This document shows, piece after piece, positions 19,292-28,306 of a stretch of 64,000 bases of DNA (position 1 is the stretch's first letter; every line of letters starts with the position of its first letter). Position numbers and translations under genes: made by a program. This stretch comes from Advenella alkanexedens. GTDB taxonomy: Bacteria > Pseudomonadota > Gammaproteobacteria > Burkholderiales > Burkholderiaceae_B. The stretch covers positions 124,001-188,000 of the forward strand of contig NZ_JAHSPR010000005.1 in assembly GCF_019132845.1 (NCBI RefSeq), given 5' to 3'. The notes beneath the pieces were generated by a model that was given only the letters and a program-made list of their open reading frames with translations, had not been told where the DNA came from and made no database searches.

Positions 19292-20833
19292 TTACTTCAT
19301 TCCCAACCGTTTGGCCAGCTTATGCAGGTTGCTGGCATCCATGTCGAGCAAACGTGCCGCATTGGCCCAGTTTTGTCCGCTTTGCGCCAGGGCTGCCTGA
19401 ATAAGGTCCTGCTGAAAAATTCTGAGCGCTTCATTCATGGGCTGTACGGCCGGTGTGCGACTGGCAGGTGGTGATATGAAAGAGGTGGATTGTATTTCCG
19501 CCTGATTGAATATGATCGGCTGATGATTAACGATGTCCAGGTACTGGGGCTCGATGCTTAAAATGCTATTGCGCGAGGCACCGCTTCCCAGCATTTTAAT
19601 CGCTGCCCGGCTGATGATGTGTTCAAGCTCCCTGACATTACCGGGCCAATCATAGGACATTAATGCCTGTTCGGCCTCTTTGGTAAGCCGAATGCCGCGC
19701 AGACCCAGCCGGGCCCGGTTGAACTCCAGAAAATAGCCGGCCAGCATCAGGATGTCCTTGCCTCGCTCACGCAAGGGGGGGATATGAATAGGATAAACCG
19801 ACAGACGGTGATACAAGTCTATTCTGAAGCTGCCATCCATTGTGCTGGCCTTGAGGTCACGGTTGGTGGCGGCAATAATTCTTACATCCACTTTTTTCGA
19901 TTTGTCAGCGCCCAGGCGCTGGATCTCGCCATTTTGCAGGGTGCGTAACAGCTTGGCCTGAATATTCAGGGATAACTCACCCACTTCATCCAGAAAAATT
20001 GTACCACCATGGGCGGCTTCAAAGCGACCGGGGCGCTCTGTTTCCGCACCTGAGAAAGCACCTTTTACATGCCCGAACAATTCACTTTCCGCCAGGTTCT
20101 CGGGCAGGGCAGCGCAGTTGACATGAATCATGGGCTTGTTGTTACGTTTTGAATGACGGTGGATATGTTGGGCAAACAGGTCTTTGCCCACACCGGTTTC
20201 ACCCAACAACAAAACCGGCAGGTTGGCATCGGCAATGACATTGAGTTCCTGCATCAATTTGCGGATAGGGTCGCTTTGCCCAATGATTTCCTGTTCGACC
20301 TTAATGACGGTATTTTGACCGGAAGTCATGCTGAGTTGGCGCAGGCTTTTATTGTCTTTTTCAAGTTGCGTCATACGGATGCAGGTTTGAATCAGCACGG
20401 CATGGCGGGCAAGAATATCCATGGATTCTTCGGTAAAAGTGTCTTCTATGGCATCCAGGGTGATGGCACCCCATGGTTTGCCTTCCACATGCAGGCTCAT
20501 GCCCAGGCAATCATGGACCAGAAGGGGTTCACCGGCCCGGTCATCCAGCAGGCCATCATAAGGGTCGGGCAAAGGCGTGTGAGGATCGAACAAAATGGGT
20601 TCGCGCCTGGACAAAATGGCGGCAAAGCGGGGGTGTTCTGCAATTTTGAAGCGGCGACCCAGTGCTTCATGAACCAGACCCTTGGCAGAAACCAGTTTGA
20701 GGGCATCATCATCAATGGCCAAAAGCCCAACTGCACCGCAATTAAACTGGGTTTTGATGGTTTGAACCAGTTTTTCAAGCCTTAATGCGCCGGGCAATTC
20801 ATCGTTCATATCGGCAAGGACACTATATAGCAT
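19292..20833 (-). CDS. norR: NorR, NO-sensing sigma-54-dependent activator
   Basis: NorR senses nitric oxide with a mononuclear iron in its GAF domain and activates NO reductase genes through sigma-54 RNA polymerase. The 513 residues divide into GAF (about 1-160), AAA+ (about 180-420) and a Fis-type HTH at the C-terminus ([23 protein letters not shown]). The five iron-site residues described for E. coli NorR all align: Arg69, Asp90, Asp93, Cys109, Asp127. Walker A is GETGVGKD (211-218). The sigma-54 contact loop reads GAFSGA (258-263) instead of the usual GAFTGA. Its start codon abuts the first of three NorR boxes, implying autoregulation. It is divergent from norA-norB. Confidence 0.95.
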   Translation of the reverse strand: MLYSVLADMNDELPGALRLEKLVQTIKTQFNCGAVGLLAIDDDALKLVSAKGLVHEALGRRFKIAEHPRFAAILSRREPILFDPHTPLPDPYDGLLDDRAGEPLLVHDCLGMSLHVEGKPWGAITLDAIEDTFTEESMDILARHAVLIQTCIRMTQLEKDNKSLRQLSMTSGQNTVIKVEQEIIGQSDPIRKLMQELNVIADANLPVLLLGETGVGKDLFAQHIHRHSKRNNKPMIHVNCAALPENLAESELFGHVKGAFSGAETERPGRFEAAHGGTIFLDEVGELSLNIQAKLLRTLQNGEIQRLGADKSKKVDVRIIAATNRDLKASTMDGSFRIDLYHRLSVYPIHIPPLRERGKDILMLAGYFLEFNRARLGLRGIRLTKEAEQALMSYDWPGNVRELEHIISRAAIKMLGSGASRNSILSIEPQYLDIVNHQPIIFNQAEIQSTSFISPPASRTPAVQPMNEALRIFQQDLIQAALAQSGQNWANAARLLDMDASNLHKLAKRLGMK

Positions 20834-20890
20834 GGTATTTTTTACCTTTCATGGTTAATTTTACCCTAATTGAGAAGGGTATTATATACC
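20834..20890. promoter_or_regulatory. Three NorR enhancer boxes (GGT-N7-ACC)
   Basis: Three exact GGT-N7-ACC inverted repeats lie at 20834-20846, 20853-20865 and 20878-20890. This matches the NorR-binding sites known from Cupriavidus necator (Ralstonia eutropha), where three sites are needed for activation. They lie 40-100 bp upstream of the -24/-12 promoter of norA. Confidence 0.92.
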
Positions 20891-20931
20891 ATCAATTTTT
20901 CAACTTATTGATATTTCGTTGAAAAAAATAA

Positions 20932-20947
20932 TGGCATGAATATTGCT
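20932..20947 (+). promoter_or_regulatory. Sigma-54 (-24/-12) promoter of norA-norB
   Basis: TGGCATGAATATTGCT matches the TGGCAC-N5-TTGC sigma-54 consensus with GG (20933-20934) and GC (20945-20946) at the required 12-nt spacing. It is downstream of the NorR boxes and 38 bp before the norA start. Confidence 0.9.
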
Positions 20948-20984
20948 TAATGCTCCGTGTGTAATTGCGACAGGAGTCTGCACG

Positions 20985-21497
20985 ATGAGTGCCTTACTAA
21001 AAAGCGAAATGGAATCGGATCAGGTGCCTTCTATTCTCAAGGTATTGAAACTGGGCAGTGATCAGCCGGATGTATTGATTTCTTACATTCAAATCAATTT
21101 TCACGATAAGCATCGAGCTCAATTGCCCGCATTGATCGAGCTGTCTAAAAAAATAGAAATGGTCCATGAAAATGATCCGGCATGCCCGACAGGGCTGTCC
21201 GATGTTCTGGCGGGCATATGGCAGGAACTGGACAGTCATATGTTGAAAGAGGAAAACGTTTTGTTTCCCATGTTGGGCAGGGGGATGAAGGAAATGGCGA
21301 GAGTACCGATCTCGGTCATGTTACTTGAGCATGAACAGCACGAAGAGGGAATTGACAGCTTACTGGCGTTAACCGGGAACCTGTTGTTGCCGGATAGCGC
21401 CTGTGGTTCATGGGAAAAATTATATTCTGGAATAGGGGAGTTTATTGAAGATCTGCGATTACATCTAGCACTTGAAAATGAAGTCTTGTTTAAATAA
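20985..21497 (+). CDS. norA: Hemerythrin-like di-iron protein of the NO response (NorA-like)
   Basis: This 170-residue cytoplasmic protein has a four-helix hemerythrin-type fold. The metal-ligand pattern is clear: FHDKHRAQLP, SHMLKEENVLFP, LLEHEQHEEG and LHLALENEVLF, each pairing His with a nearby Glu. In Cupriavidus, NorA is a di-iron protein co-transcribed with norB that binds NO; the related YtfE/ScdA proteins repair damaged Fe-S clusters. This one lacks most of the N-terminal ScdA_N segment found in about 220-residue YtfE. The start 20985 follows CAGGAGT; an in-frame ATG at 20943 overlaps the promoter and is excluded. Confidence 0.9.
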   Translation: MSALLKSEMESDQVPSILKVLKLGSDQPDVLISYIQINFHDKHRAQLPALIELSKKIEMVHENDPACPTGLSDVLAGIWQELDSHMLKEENVLFPMLGRGMKEMARVPISVMLLEHEQHEEGIDSLLALTGNLLLPDSACGSWEKLYSGIGEFIEDLRLHLALENEVLFK

Positions 21498-21567
21498 AAG
21501 CGAATTTCTGGCTGATGCTGGCTATTGATGAAACATAAGGCCAATACAGTTAATTTAAGGAATTAAA

Positions 21568-23841
21568 ATGGGTAGTTATAAAAAATTATGGTGGATGTTA
21601 ATCGCGATTCTTGCGGTAACGTTCAGTATTCTGGGATATTTCGGTGTCGAGGTATATCGCAATGCACCCCCTATTCCCGGAAAGGTTGTGACGGCTTCCG
21701 GTGATGTTCTGTTCACCAAGGAAGATATTCTTGATGGCCAGAATGCCTGGCAACATGCAGGTGGTATGCAGGTGGGTTCGATTTTTGGTCACGGTGCCTT
21801 ACAGGCACCCGACTGGACTTCAGACTGGCTGCATCGCGAATTGGTAGCCTGGCTGAATCTGGCCTCGCTGGACGAGTATGGTATTCCTTATGAGCAAACG
21901 TCGGAAGAGCAAAAAGCGATTCTGAAAGTCAAGCTTAAAGCCGAGTATCGCACCAACACCTATGATCTTGGAAAAGATGAAGTGACCGTGTCCGATCGCC
22001 GTCTTGCCGCCATGAAAGACACGGCCAACTATTATGTAGCCCTGTTTGGTGATGATCCGGCACTGGATGGCTCTCGTGAAAGCTTTGCCATGAAAACCAA
22101 TACATTGCCAGGTGAAGAGGATCGTTTTGATCTGGCCAAGTTCTTTTTCTGGACAGCATGGACCGCATCAACCGAGCGTCCTGATTACAATAATGCCACT
22201 TATACCAACAACTGGCCGCATGAGCCTTTGATTGATAATGTGCCAACCGCTGAAAACATCATCTGGTCCATTATTAGTGTGGTGGTCTTGATTGCCGGTG
22301 TCGGTTTCCTGGTATGGGGATGGGCCTTCCTGCGCAAAGAGGATCATGAGGAACATAAAGCACCTGACCGTGACCCCATTACAAGACTGGTTCTGACGCC
22401 ATCACAAAAAGCTTTGGGCAAGTATTGTGTTCTGGTTGTGGCTCTGTTTGTCTTCCAGGTATTTATGGGCGGTGCCGTTGCCCACTATACGGTAGAAGGT
22501 CAAACGTTCTATGGTATTGAGCTTTCAAAATGGTTTCCGTATTCACTGCTAAGAACCTGGCACTTGCAAAGCGCGCTATTCTGGATTGCAACCGGATTCC
22601 TGGCTGCCGGCCTGTTCCTTGCTCCTATCATTAACGGTGGAAAAGATCCCAAATACCAAAAACTGGGTGTTGACATTCTTTTCTGGGCCCTGATTGTGCT
22701 GGTTGTGGGTTCTTTTATTGGCAACTACCTGGCTATTTCCAATATTATGCCGCGTGAACTGAACTTCTGGTTTGGTCACCAGGGTTATGAATACCTTGAA
22801 CTGGGCCGTTTCTGGCAAATCGTAAAATTCATCGGTGTGGCTTTCTGGCTGGTCCTGATGCTGAATGGCATAGTCGGTGCGCTTAAACAAAAAGGTGACA
22901 AGCACCTGTTGATCCTGTTTACCGCATCATGTATTTGTATTGGTTTGTTCTATGCCGCCGGCCTGTTCTATGGCGAGCGCTCTCATATCACCGTCATGGA
23001 ATACTGGCGTTGGTGGGTGGTTCACCTGTGGGTTGAAGGCTTCTTTGAAGTGTTCGCCACCACAGCCCTGGCTTTTATTTTCTCTTCCATGGGCCTGGTT
23101 TCAAAACGCATGGCAACTGCTGCCAGCCTGGCTTCTGCTTCATTGTTCATGCTGGGTGGAGTTCCCGGTACTTTCCACCACATGTATTTTGCGGGTACAA
23201 CCACTCCTGTCATGGCTGTTGGTGCTTCTTTCAGTGCACTTGAAGTCGTTCCTTTGGTGGTTCTGGGTTACGAAGCCTGGGAAAACTGGAGACTGAAATC
23301 CTTGGCCCCATGGATGGAAAACCTCCACTGGCCATTGGTCTTCTTCATTGCCGTTGCTTTCTGGAATATGCTGGGTGCAGGTGTGTTCGGTTTTATGGTT
23401 AACCCACCTATTGCCTTGTATTACATCCAGGGTCTGAATACAACGGCCGTTCACTCTCATGCAGCACTGTTCGGTGTGTATGGATTCCTGGCGCTTGGCT
23501 TTGTTTTACTGGTCCTGCGTTATATCCGTCCAAACATGGTGTTTAGTGCCAGTTTGATGAAAACCGCTTTCTGGTGCCTGAACCTGGGCCTGGTGGGCAT
23601 GATCGTAACCAGTTTGTTGCCAGTGGGGCTTATTCAGTTCCATGCCAGCCTGAGCGAAGGTATGTGGTATGCTCGCGGTGAAGCCTTCCTGCAGCAAGGT
23701 ATTCTTGAAACCTTGCGCTGGATCCGTACCTTTAGTGACGTTGTGTTCATCATAGGTGCCCTGGCCGTTGCGTGGCAGGTATTTATTGGTGTTACCGGCA
23801 AATCCGGCCAAGTGCAAGCCCAAAAGGCTTACGCTGCTTAA
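21568..23841 (+). CDS. norB: Quinol-dependent nitric oxide reductase (qNOR)
   Basis: This single-subunit enzyme of the haem-copper oxidase superfamily reduces two NO to N2O in the inner membrane using quinol. The 757 residues include the N-terminal extension that replaces the NorC subunit (periplasmic domain about residues 30-220), followed by about 13 further TM helices. Metal-site motifs are visible: the HLWVEGFFEVFATT segment with FeB ligands and the conserved Glu, GTFHHMYFAGTT with the His pair, and HSHAALFGVYG near the C-terminal haem ligands. It lies 70 bp after norA under the NorR/sigma-54 promoter. Confidence 0.97.
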   Translation: MGSYKKLWWMLIAILAVTFSILGYFGVEVYRNAPPIPGKVVTASGDVLFTKEDILDGQNAWQHAGGMQVGSIFGHGALQAPDWTSDWLHRELVAWLNLASLDEYGIPYEQTSEEQKAILKVKLKAEYRTNTYDLGKDEVTVSDRRLAAMKDTANYYVALFGDDPALDGSRESFAMKTNTLPGEEDRFDLAKFFFWTAWTASTERPDYNNATYTNNWPHEPLIDNVPTAENIIWSIISVVVLIAGVGFLVWGWAFLRKEDHEEHKAPDRDPITRLVLTPSQKALGKYCVLVVALFVFQVFMGGAVAHYTVEGQTFYGIELSKWFPYSLLRTWHLQSALFWIATGFLAAGLFLAPIINGGKDPKYQKLGVDILFWALIVLVVGSFIGNYLAISNIMPRELNFWFGHQGYEYLELGRFWQIVKFIGVAFWLVLMLNGIVGALKQKGDKHLLILFTASCICIGLFYAAGLFYGERSHITVMEYWRWWVVHLWVEGFFEVFATTALAFIFSSMGLVSKRMATAASLASASLFMLGGVPGTFHHMYFAGTTTPVMAVGASFSALEVVPLVVLGYEAWENWRLKSLAPWMENLHWPLVFFIAVAFWNMLGAGVFGFMVNPPIALYYIQGLNTTAVHSHAALFGVYGFLALGFVLLVLRYIRPNMVFSASLMKTAFWCLNLGLVGMIVTSLLPVGLIQFHASLSEGMWYARGEAFLQQGILETLRWIRTFSDVVFIIGALAVAWQVFIGVTGKSGQVQAQKAYAA

Positions 23842-23868
23842 ATTATTAATAGTTAACGTGATTTGATG

Positions 23869-23905
23869 AATGGCCTGATCCCTGGGGATCGGGCCATTAT
23901 TATTC
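23869..23905 (+). terminator. Hairpin terminator of the nor operon
   Basis: ATGGCCTGATCC (23870-23881) pairs with GGATCGGGCCAT (23886-23897) with one G-T pair and a 4-nt loop, followed by a T-rich TATTATTCATAT. The T tract is weak but the stem is strong. Confidence 0.7.
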
Positions 23906-24014
23906 ATATATTATTCAAGGAATAATAAAAATATGTTAGATTTACGCGTTTTCCGATTGCATTGTTTTTGAATTTAATCGGGTTTATTTTTAATTTTTTT
24001 ATAGGGACTGAGTC

Positions 24015-25247
24015 ATGGATCTGGCAGATCAGCCAACGGGGAATCCCGTCATGAATTTTATAAAAAATGGCAGTCTGGTGCTTCAGATTTTTATTGGTCT
24101 GGTGGCGGGTATTCTGCTAGCTATCATTTGGCCTTCGGCCGTTCCTTCAATAAGTATTTTGGGAGCGCTGTTTATCAATGCGTTGAAATCCATTGCGCCC
24201 ATCCTGGTTTTTATCCTGATTATGGCTGCCATTTCAGGCCATCGGAAAGGTACGGATATCCAGATCAAACCCGTGCTGCTACTGTATGTGCTGGGAACCT
24301 TTTTTTCTGCCTTGGTGGCGGTGATGGCCAGCCTGGCCTTTCCTTCCGTGCTCAATTTACAGGTTGAGTCGGCCCAGTTAAATCCGCCCGGCAATGTATT
24401 CGAGGTGTTCAGGAATCTGGTCTTAAGTATGACAACCAATCCCGTACAGGCGTTGATGGAGGCAAATTATATTGGCATTCTGGCCTGGTCCATTGCATTT
24501 GGTATGGTTCTGCGTCATGCCAGTGACAGTACCAAGATTTTCATTACTGATTTTTCCAATGCGATAACCGCTGTGGTTCGAATAATTATCCGTTTGGCTC
24601 CATTGGGTATCTTCGGTCTTGTGGCGACCACGATTGTTGAGTCAGGTGCCGGTGAGTTGCTTCGTTATGCTCATCTATTACTGGTATTGCTTGGATCGAT
24701 GCTGTTTGTGGCTTTGGTGGTCAACCCGGTCATTGTTTTCCTCAAACTCAGGCGCAACCCATATCCTTTGGTGTTCCAGTGCTTGCGCGAAAGTGGTATT
24801 ACGGCCTTCTTTACCCGTAGCTCGGCGGCCAATATCCCGGTTAATATGGCCCTGTGTGAAAAACTGGGTCTTGACAGGGAAACCTATTCGGTTTCCATTC
24901 CACTGGGAGCAACCATTAATATGGCAGGGGCTGCAGTTACCATTACGGTACTGACGCTGGCTGCGGTAAATACCCTGAATATCAGTGTTGATTTTCCAAC
25001 GATTGTATTGTTAAGCATTGTTTCTACCCTTTCGGCATGTGGTGCGTCAGGTGTGGCGGGAGGTTCCTTGTTACTCATCCCGATGGCCTGTAGTCTGTTT
25101 GGCATTCCCAATGATGTCGCCATTCAGGTGGTGGGGGTGGGTTTTGTAATAGGGGTATTGCAAGATTCAACTGAAACAGCCCTTAACTCATCTACGGACG
25201 TGCTGTTCACGGCAGCGGCCATGTTATCCAAAGACCCGTTAAGATAA
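24015..25247 (+). CDS. sstT: Serine/threonine:sodium symporter SstT
   Basis: This is an inner-membrane member of the DAACS (dicarboxylate/amino acid:cation symporter) family that takes up serine and threonine with sodium. The 410 residues match SstT. The HP1/HP2 and TM7-8 motifs are visible: [35 protein letters not shown] and [16 protein letters not shown], with the C-terminal [19 protein letters not shown] characteristic of SstT. The start at 24015 has a GGGA site 8 bp upstream. An alternative Met at 24051 begins closer to the first TM helix. Confidence 0.94.
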   Translation: MDLADQPTGNPVMNFIKNGSLVLQIFIGLVAGILLAIIWPSAVPSISILGALFINALKSIAPILVFILIMAAISGHRKGTDIQIKPVLLLYVLGTFFSALVAVMASLAFPSVLNLQVESAQLNPPGNVFEVFRNLVLSMTTNPVQALMEANYIGILAWSIAFGMVLRHASDSTKIFITDFSNAITAVVRIIIRLAPLGIFGLVATTIVESGAGELLRYAHLLLVLLGSMLFVALVVNPVIVFLKLRRNPYPLVFQCLRESGITAFFTRSSAANIPVNMALCEKLGLDRETYSVSIPLGATINMAGAAVTITVLTLAAVNTLNISVDFPTIVLLSIVSTLSACGASGVAGGSLLLIPMACSLFGIPNDVAIQVVGVGFVIGVLQDSTETALNSSTDVLFTAAAMLSKDPLR

Positions 25248-25378
25248 CTGGCTGAATTTACCGGGAATGCGTATTTTCAAGCGGGGAACTGTTCAGGGGC
25301 GATATATTGATGTAGACTTTTGCCCTTGCCACTTTAAAAAGGTGGCGTACCCCGTACGTATTACTTAAAAGCACTTAT

Positions 25379-25888
25379 ATGCATTTTTCAACGTTTTCCA
25401 AAGTTCTTATAGGAATTATTATTGTTTTTACTGTTGCCTCGGTGGTGGTCGTTGGCAAACTGGAAACGCATTATGCTTCTGAGGCTGTGAAAATGCAGCA
25501 GGAAATCGAACTGACGTCTAAGAAACGCAATGAAGCCATCATCAATTCATTGACCAATATGACCCAAAACGTTAGTTTTTCTGATGAAGAACCTGCCATG
25601 GTTTATACCGGTTATATTATGGGGGCAGGGTACTCGGCTTATCAGTTCAGGGCCACGCAAGACCAGACATTGCGGGTCAGTCTCAAAGGAGATGATTTTC
25701 TGGATATTGTTTTATTCGGCCCAGAGACCAAAGTGCTGGAGCGGGATGCCGACTTTATTATTCCTGTTGAAGGGCTTTATGAGCTGCGGGTCATGTTCAA
25801 GGAAAGTATGGAAATCCAACAGGAAAAAGCTGCGCTTGAAAATACAGCGCAGGCAGTTCCCTATACTATCACTTTAACCCTGAAGTAG
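25379..25888 (+). CDS. Membrane-anchored protein with a PliG-like (g-type lysozyme inhibitor) domain
   Basis: The 169-residue protein has one N-terminal TM segment (about residues 8-26) that probably anchors a periplasmic domain, then a charged helix (about 27-60). The C-terminal domain (about residues 75-169) resembles the periplasmic g-type lysozyme inhibitor PliG. Shared elements in order are YTGYIMG (PliG YSGEIKG), YxAYQFRA, the LFGPE turn, and IPVEGLYELRV (PliG LPASGKYELRV), ending in a hydrophobic strand ITLTLK. PliG family members protect Gram-negative bacteria from goose-type lysozyme. Assignment is from remembered family patterns, so function is inference. It ends 4 bp before the convergent rdgC stop. 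Confidence 0.6.
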   Translation: MHFSTFSKVLIGIIIVFTVASVVVVGKLETHYASEAVKMQQEIELTSKKRNEAIINSLTNMTQNVSFSDEEPAMVYTGYIMGAGYSAYQFRATQDQTLRVSLKGDDFLDIVLFGPETKVLERDADFIIPVEGLYELRVMFKESMEIQQEKAALENTAQAVPYTITLTLK

Positions 25889-25892
25889 CGAC

Positions 25893-26801
25893 TTATTGCG
25901 GGCCGACTTTTTTTTCGCCACCCAGTGCACCCACCAGGTCATCCAGTAAATTTGCCAGTTCGGCACACATCAATGTCATGTCGGCATCAAAGCGCTCGGC
26001 ATCATCCATATTGGAAAAATCGCTGCCTTCCGTCAGGATATCCAGTGGTGCGACGCGTTTGATATCCAGTGATTCGTTCAGGATAAATGACACTCTGTCT
26101 GCCCAGGTAAGCGCCAGGCGAGTGCATTGTTTGCCTGCCTCTATGTGTTTGGTGACATCTTCTTTTTCAGGCGTCTGGCGCACATAGCGGACGGTGGCAC
26201 GGTTTTCGGCACTGGAGCGCAACTCGACATCCTGGTCAATGCTAAAGTTTGCAGGGGCTTCATCCTGGAGCAGCCACTCGGTCATGGCGGCAGATGGGGA
26301 CAGTTCGGTGAACAGACTTTGAACCGGTAAGGGGTCCAGTACTTTTGCCAGCATGCCAATGACCTCATCGGATTTGGCTGCCGCGGCAGCGTCAATAATT
26401 AACCAATGGTTTCGGGTGTCTATCCATACTTTGGTGTCACGAAAAATACTAAAGGCCTTGGGCAACAACTCTTCGGTAACCTGTTCCTTGATTTCTTTAA
26501 GTTGTTTGCGCCCCGGGCGGTAGCCTTGCTGCTCTTCAATTTCCTGGGCTTTTTCCTTGGTGAACTGATTAATGACGGTTGCTGGCAGCAATTTTTTTTC
26601 AACGCGCAGTGCCAACAGGTACTGACCGTTTAACGCATGTACCAGGGCACCATTATTACCGGGTGAAACCCAGCCCATGTTCTGCATGTCCGACCGGTTG
26701 CCGGGCTGAAAAAGCTGTTTCTCGAGCTTGGCCTCGAGATCCTGGACAGAAAGTTGCCAAGCGGGCGATAAACGAAAGACTTTCAGGTTTTTGAACCACA
26801 T
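25893..26801 (-). CDS. rdgC: Recombination-associated protein RdgC
   Basis: RdgC forms ring-shaped dimers on DNA and modulates RecA filament formation. The 302-residue length equals the family norm (303 in E. coli). The start [11 protein letters not shown] and the [22 protein letters not shown] segment are typical, as is the central helix [24 protein letters not shown]. It sits divergent from recA across a 354-bp region, a meaningful neighbourhood given its antagonism of RecA. A hairpin with a T run on its strand lies 40 bp upstream of the start. Confidence 0.96.
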   Translation of the reverse strand: MWFKNLKVFRLSPAWQLSVQDLEAKLEKQLFQPGNRSDMQNMGWVSPGNNGALVHALNGQYLLALRVEKKLLPATVINQFTKEKAQEIEEQQGYRPGRKQLKEIKEQVTEELLPKAFSIFRDTKVWIDTRNHWLIIDAAAAAKSDEVIGMLAKVLDPLPVQSLFTELSPSAAMTEWLLQDEAPANFSIDQDVELRSSAENRATVRYVRQTPEKEDVTKHIEAGKQCTRLALTWADRVSFILNESLDIKRVAPLDILTEGSDFSNMDDAERFDADMTLMCAELANLLDDLVGALGGEKKVGPQ

Positions 26802-26840
26802 ATTTTTCTGCCAAAAGTATCGATTTTAACGTATGAAGGC

Positions 26841-26869
26841 AAAAAAAACCTGCCAGGGTTGCTGGCAGG
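26841..26869 (-). terminator. Minus-strand intrinsic terminator upstream of rdgC
   Basis: On the minus strand CCTGCCAG and CTGGCAGG form an 8-bp stem with a 5-nt loop followed by eight T residues (plus-strand A run 26841-26848). It faces toward rdgC, so it ends either a small RNA or a leader transcript upstream of rdgC. Confidence 0.75.
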
Positions 26870-27076
26870 AAAATACGGGAACGTGTACAACGCAAAAGTT
26901 GCGGGGCGTTGCACAGCGATGAGAAAAAAACTGTTGACAAATAGGTGCTTGAAATTTGACCAGGCAGTTTATTCCCATTTCCTAACTATAAAGATATCAT
27001 CTGACAATGTCCTGAATTGCCAGGATAAACAGGTTAATATTTACTGTTTGGTGAAATTATGCAAATATTATCACTA

Positions 27077-27098
27077 CTGTCTATGCATACAGTATAAT
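27077..27098 (+). promoter_or_regulatory. SOS box and -10 element of recA
   Basis: CTGTCTATGCATACAG (27077-27092) is a LexA operator (CTGT-N8-ACAG). It is followed immediately by TATAAT (27093-27098), a perfect -10. LexA bound here would overlap the spacer and block the polymerase. Confidence 0.9.
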
Positions 27099-27155
27099 TT
27101 AATGCGATAATATCCAATTGAGTTTATTTTGAAGTCACCCAATTAAGGACCCTCC

Positions 27156-28220
27156 ATGGACGACAAACAATCCAAAACAGCATCAGCAGAACGCGCGAAG
27201 GCCCTGGCGGCCGCCTTGTCTCAAATAGAAAAACAGTTTGGCAAAGGCTCTGTCATGCGCTATGGCGACAACGAGGTGGCGCACGATATCCAGGTCGTTT
27301 CCACTGGTTCCCTTGGCCTGGATATTGCACTGGGTGTTGGAGGTTTGCCACGCGGCCGTGTTATTGAGATTTACGGCCCCGAATCTTCCGGTAAAACAAC
27401 GCTTACCCTGCAAGTTATTGCTGAAATGCAAAAATTGGGCGGCACCTGCGCTTTTGTTGATGCCGAACATGCCCTGGATGTCCAGTATGCTGCAAAATTG
27501 GGTGTTAACCTAAGCGATTTGCTGATCTCCCAGCCAGATACCGGTGAACAGGCGCTTGAAATCACCGATGCCCTGGTGCGCTCCGGTTCGGTCGATCTGA
27601 TCGTTATCGACTCGGTGGCGGCCTTAACGCCTCGTGCCGAAATTGAAGGCGATATGGGCGACAGCCTGCCAGGCCTGCAAGCCCGCTTAATGAGCCAGGC
27701 CTTGCGTAAATTAACGGCCTCCATCAAACGCACCAATTGCATGGTTATCTTTATTAACCAGATTCGCATGAAAATCGGCGTCATGTTTGGCAGCCCGGAA
27801 ACCACCACAGGTGGTAATGCCCTCAAATTCTATGCCTCCGTTCGCCTGGATATCCGTCGTATTGGTTCCATCAAGAAAGGCGATGAAATCATTGGTAATG
27901 AAACCCGGGTCAAAGTGGTTAAAAACAAGGTTTCTCCGCCTTTCAAACAGGCCGAATTCGACATCATGTATGGGGCAGGCATTTCCCGTCAGGGTGAAAT
28001 TATTGATCTGGGCGTTCAGGCCGGTATTGTGGACAAAGCCGGTGCCTGGTACAGCTACAATGGCACTAAAATTGGCCAAGGCAAAGACAATGTTCGTGAG
28101 TACCTTAAAGAAAATCCCGACCTTGCCTTTGAAATTGAAAACAGGATCCGTGAAAACCTGGGCATTATTTCCCAGGCACAATCCGTAGCGCCCACCGACG
28201 ATGAGGCTGAAATCGAATAA
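27156..28220 (+). CDS. recA: RecA recombinase
   Basis: RecA is the ATP-dependent strand-exchange protein and SOS co-protease. The 354 residues include the N-terminal [21 protein letters not shown] helix, Walker [11 protein letters not shown], Walker [11 protein letters not shown], loop L1 [16 protein letters not shown], and loop L2 with [16 protein letters not shown]. An acidic C-terminus (TDDEAEIE) is present. It is controlled by the SOS box upstream and followed by recX after 86 bp that contain a palindromic element. Confidence 0.99.
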   Translation: MDDKQSKTASAERAKALAAALSQIEKQFGKGSVMRYGDNEVAHDIQVVSTGSLGLDIALGVGGLPRGRVIEIYGPESSGKTTLTLQVIAEMQKLGGTCAFVDAEHALDVQYAAKLGVNLSDLLISQPDTGEQALEITDALVRSGSVDLIVIDSVAALTPRAEIEGDMGDSLPGLQARLMSQALRKLTASIKRTNCMVIFINQIRMKIGVMFGSPETTTGGNALKFYASVRLDIRRIGSIKKGDEIIGNETRVKVVKNKVSPPFKQAEFDIMYGAGISRQGEIIDLGVQAGIVDKAGAWYSYNGTKIGQGKDNVREYLKENPDLAFEIENRIRENLGIISQAQSVAPTDDEAEIE

Positions 28221-28272
28221 TGGCTCGTATCGAATGCGTACTCGTTTACTCAATCTTACGCTCTTAGGCTCT

Positions 28273-28298
28273 CATTCCCACGCTCCCGCGTGGGAATG
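28273..28298. repeat. REP-like palindrome between recA and recX
   Basis: CATTCCCACGC (28273-28283) pairs perfectly with GCGTGGGAATG (28288-28298) around a 4-nt TCCC loop. The sequence resembles widespread proteobacterial REP-type palindromes associated with RAYT transposases. It lies where a recA/recX attenuating hairpin is expected and may reduce recX expression. Confidence 0.7.
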
Positions 28299-28306
28299 CA
28301 TATCAA

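Larger units (their letters stand above)
26802..27155. other. 354-bp divergent rdgC-recA intergenic region
   Basis: This stretch contains no convincing protein gene. The only long open frame (26859-27110) has no ribosome site and unlikely composition. It holds a minus-strand terminator-like hairpin near rdgC, an A/T-rich middle and the SOS-controlled recA promoter at the right end. A short minus-strand RNA ending at the hairpin is possible. Confidence 0.7.

Noticed and set aside
20943-20984. Longer norA start at ATG 20943
   Set aside because: It overlaps the sigma-54 -12 element, so it cannot be transcribed from that promoter; 20985 has a good ribosome site.
25321-25360. GCCACTTT/AAGGTGGC and GTAC repeats before the PliG-like gene
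   Set aside because: Short imperfect hairpin without T tract or matching regulator; could be chance.
26859-27110. 83-codon open frame in the rdgC-recA gap
   Set aside because: No ribosome site, no recognisable motif, composition like translated AT-rich noncoding DNA, and it overlaps the SOS box and -10 of recA.
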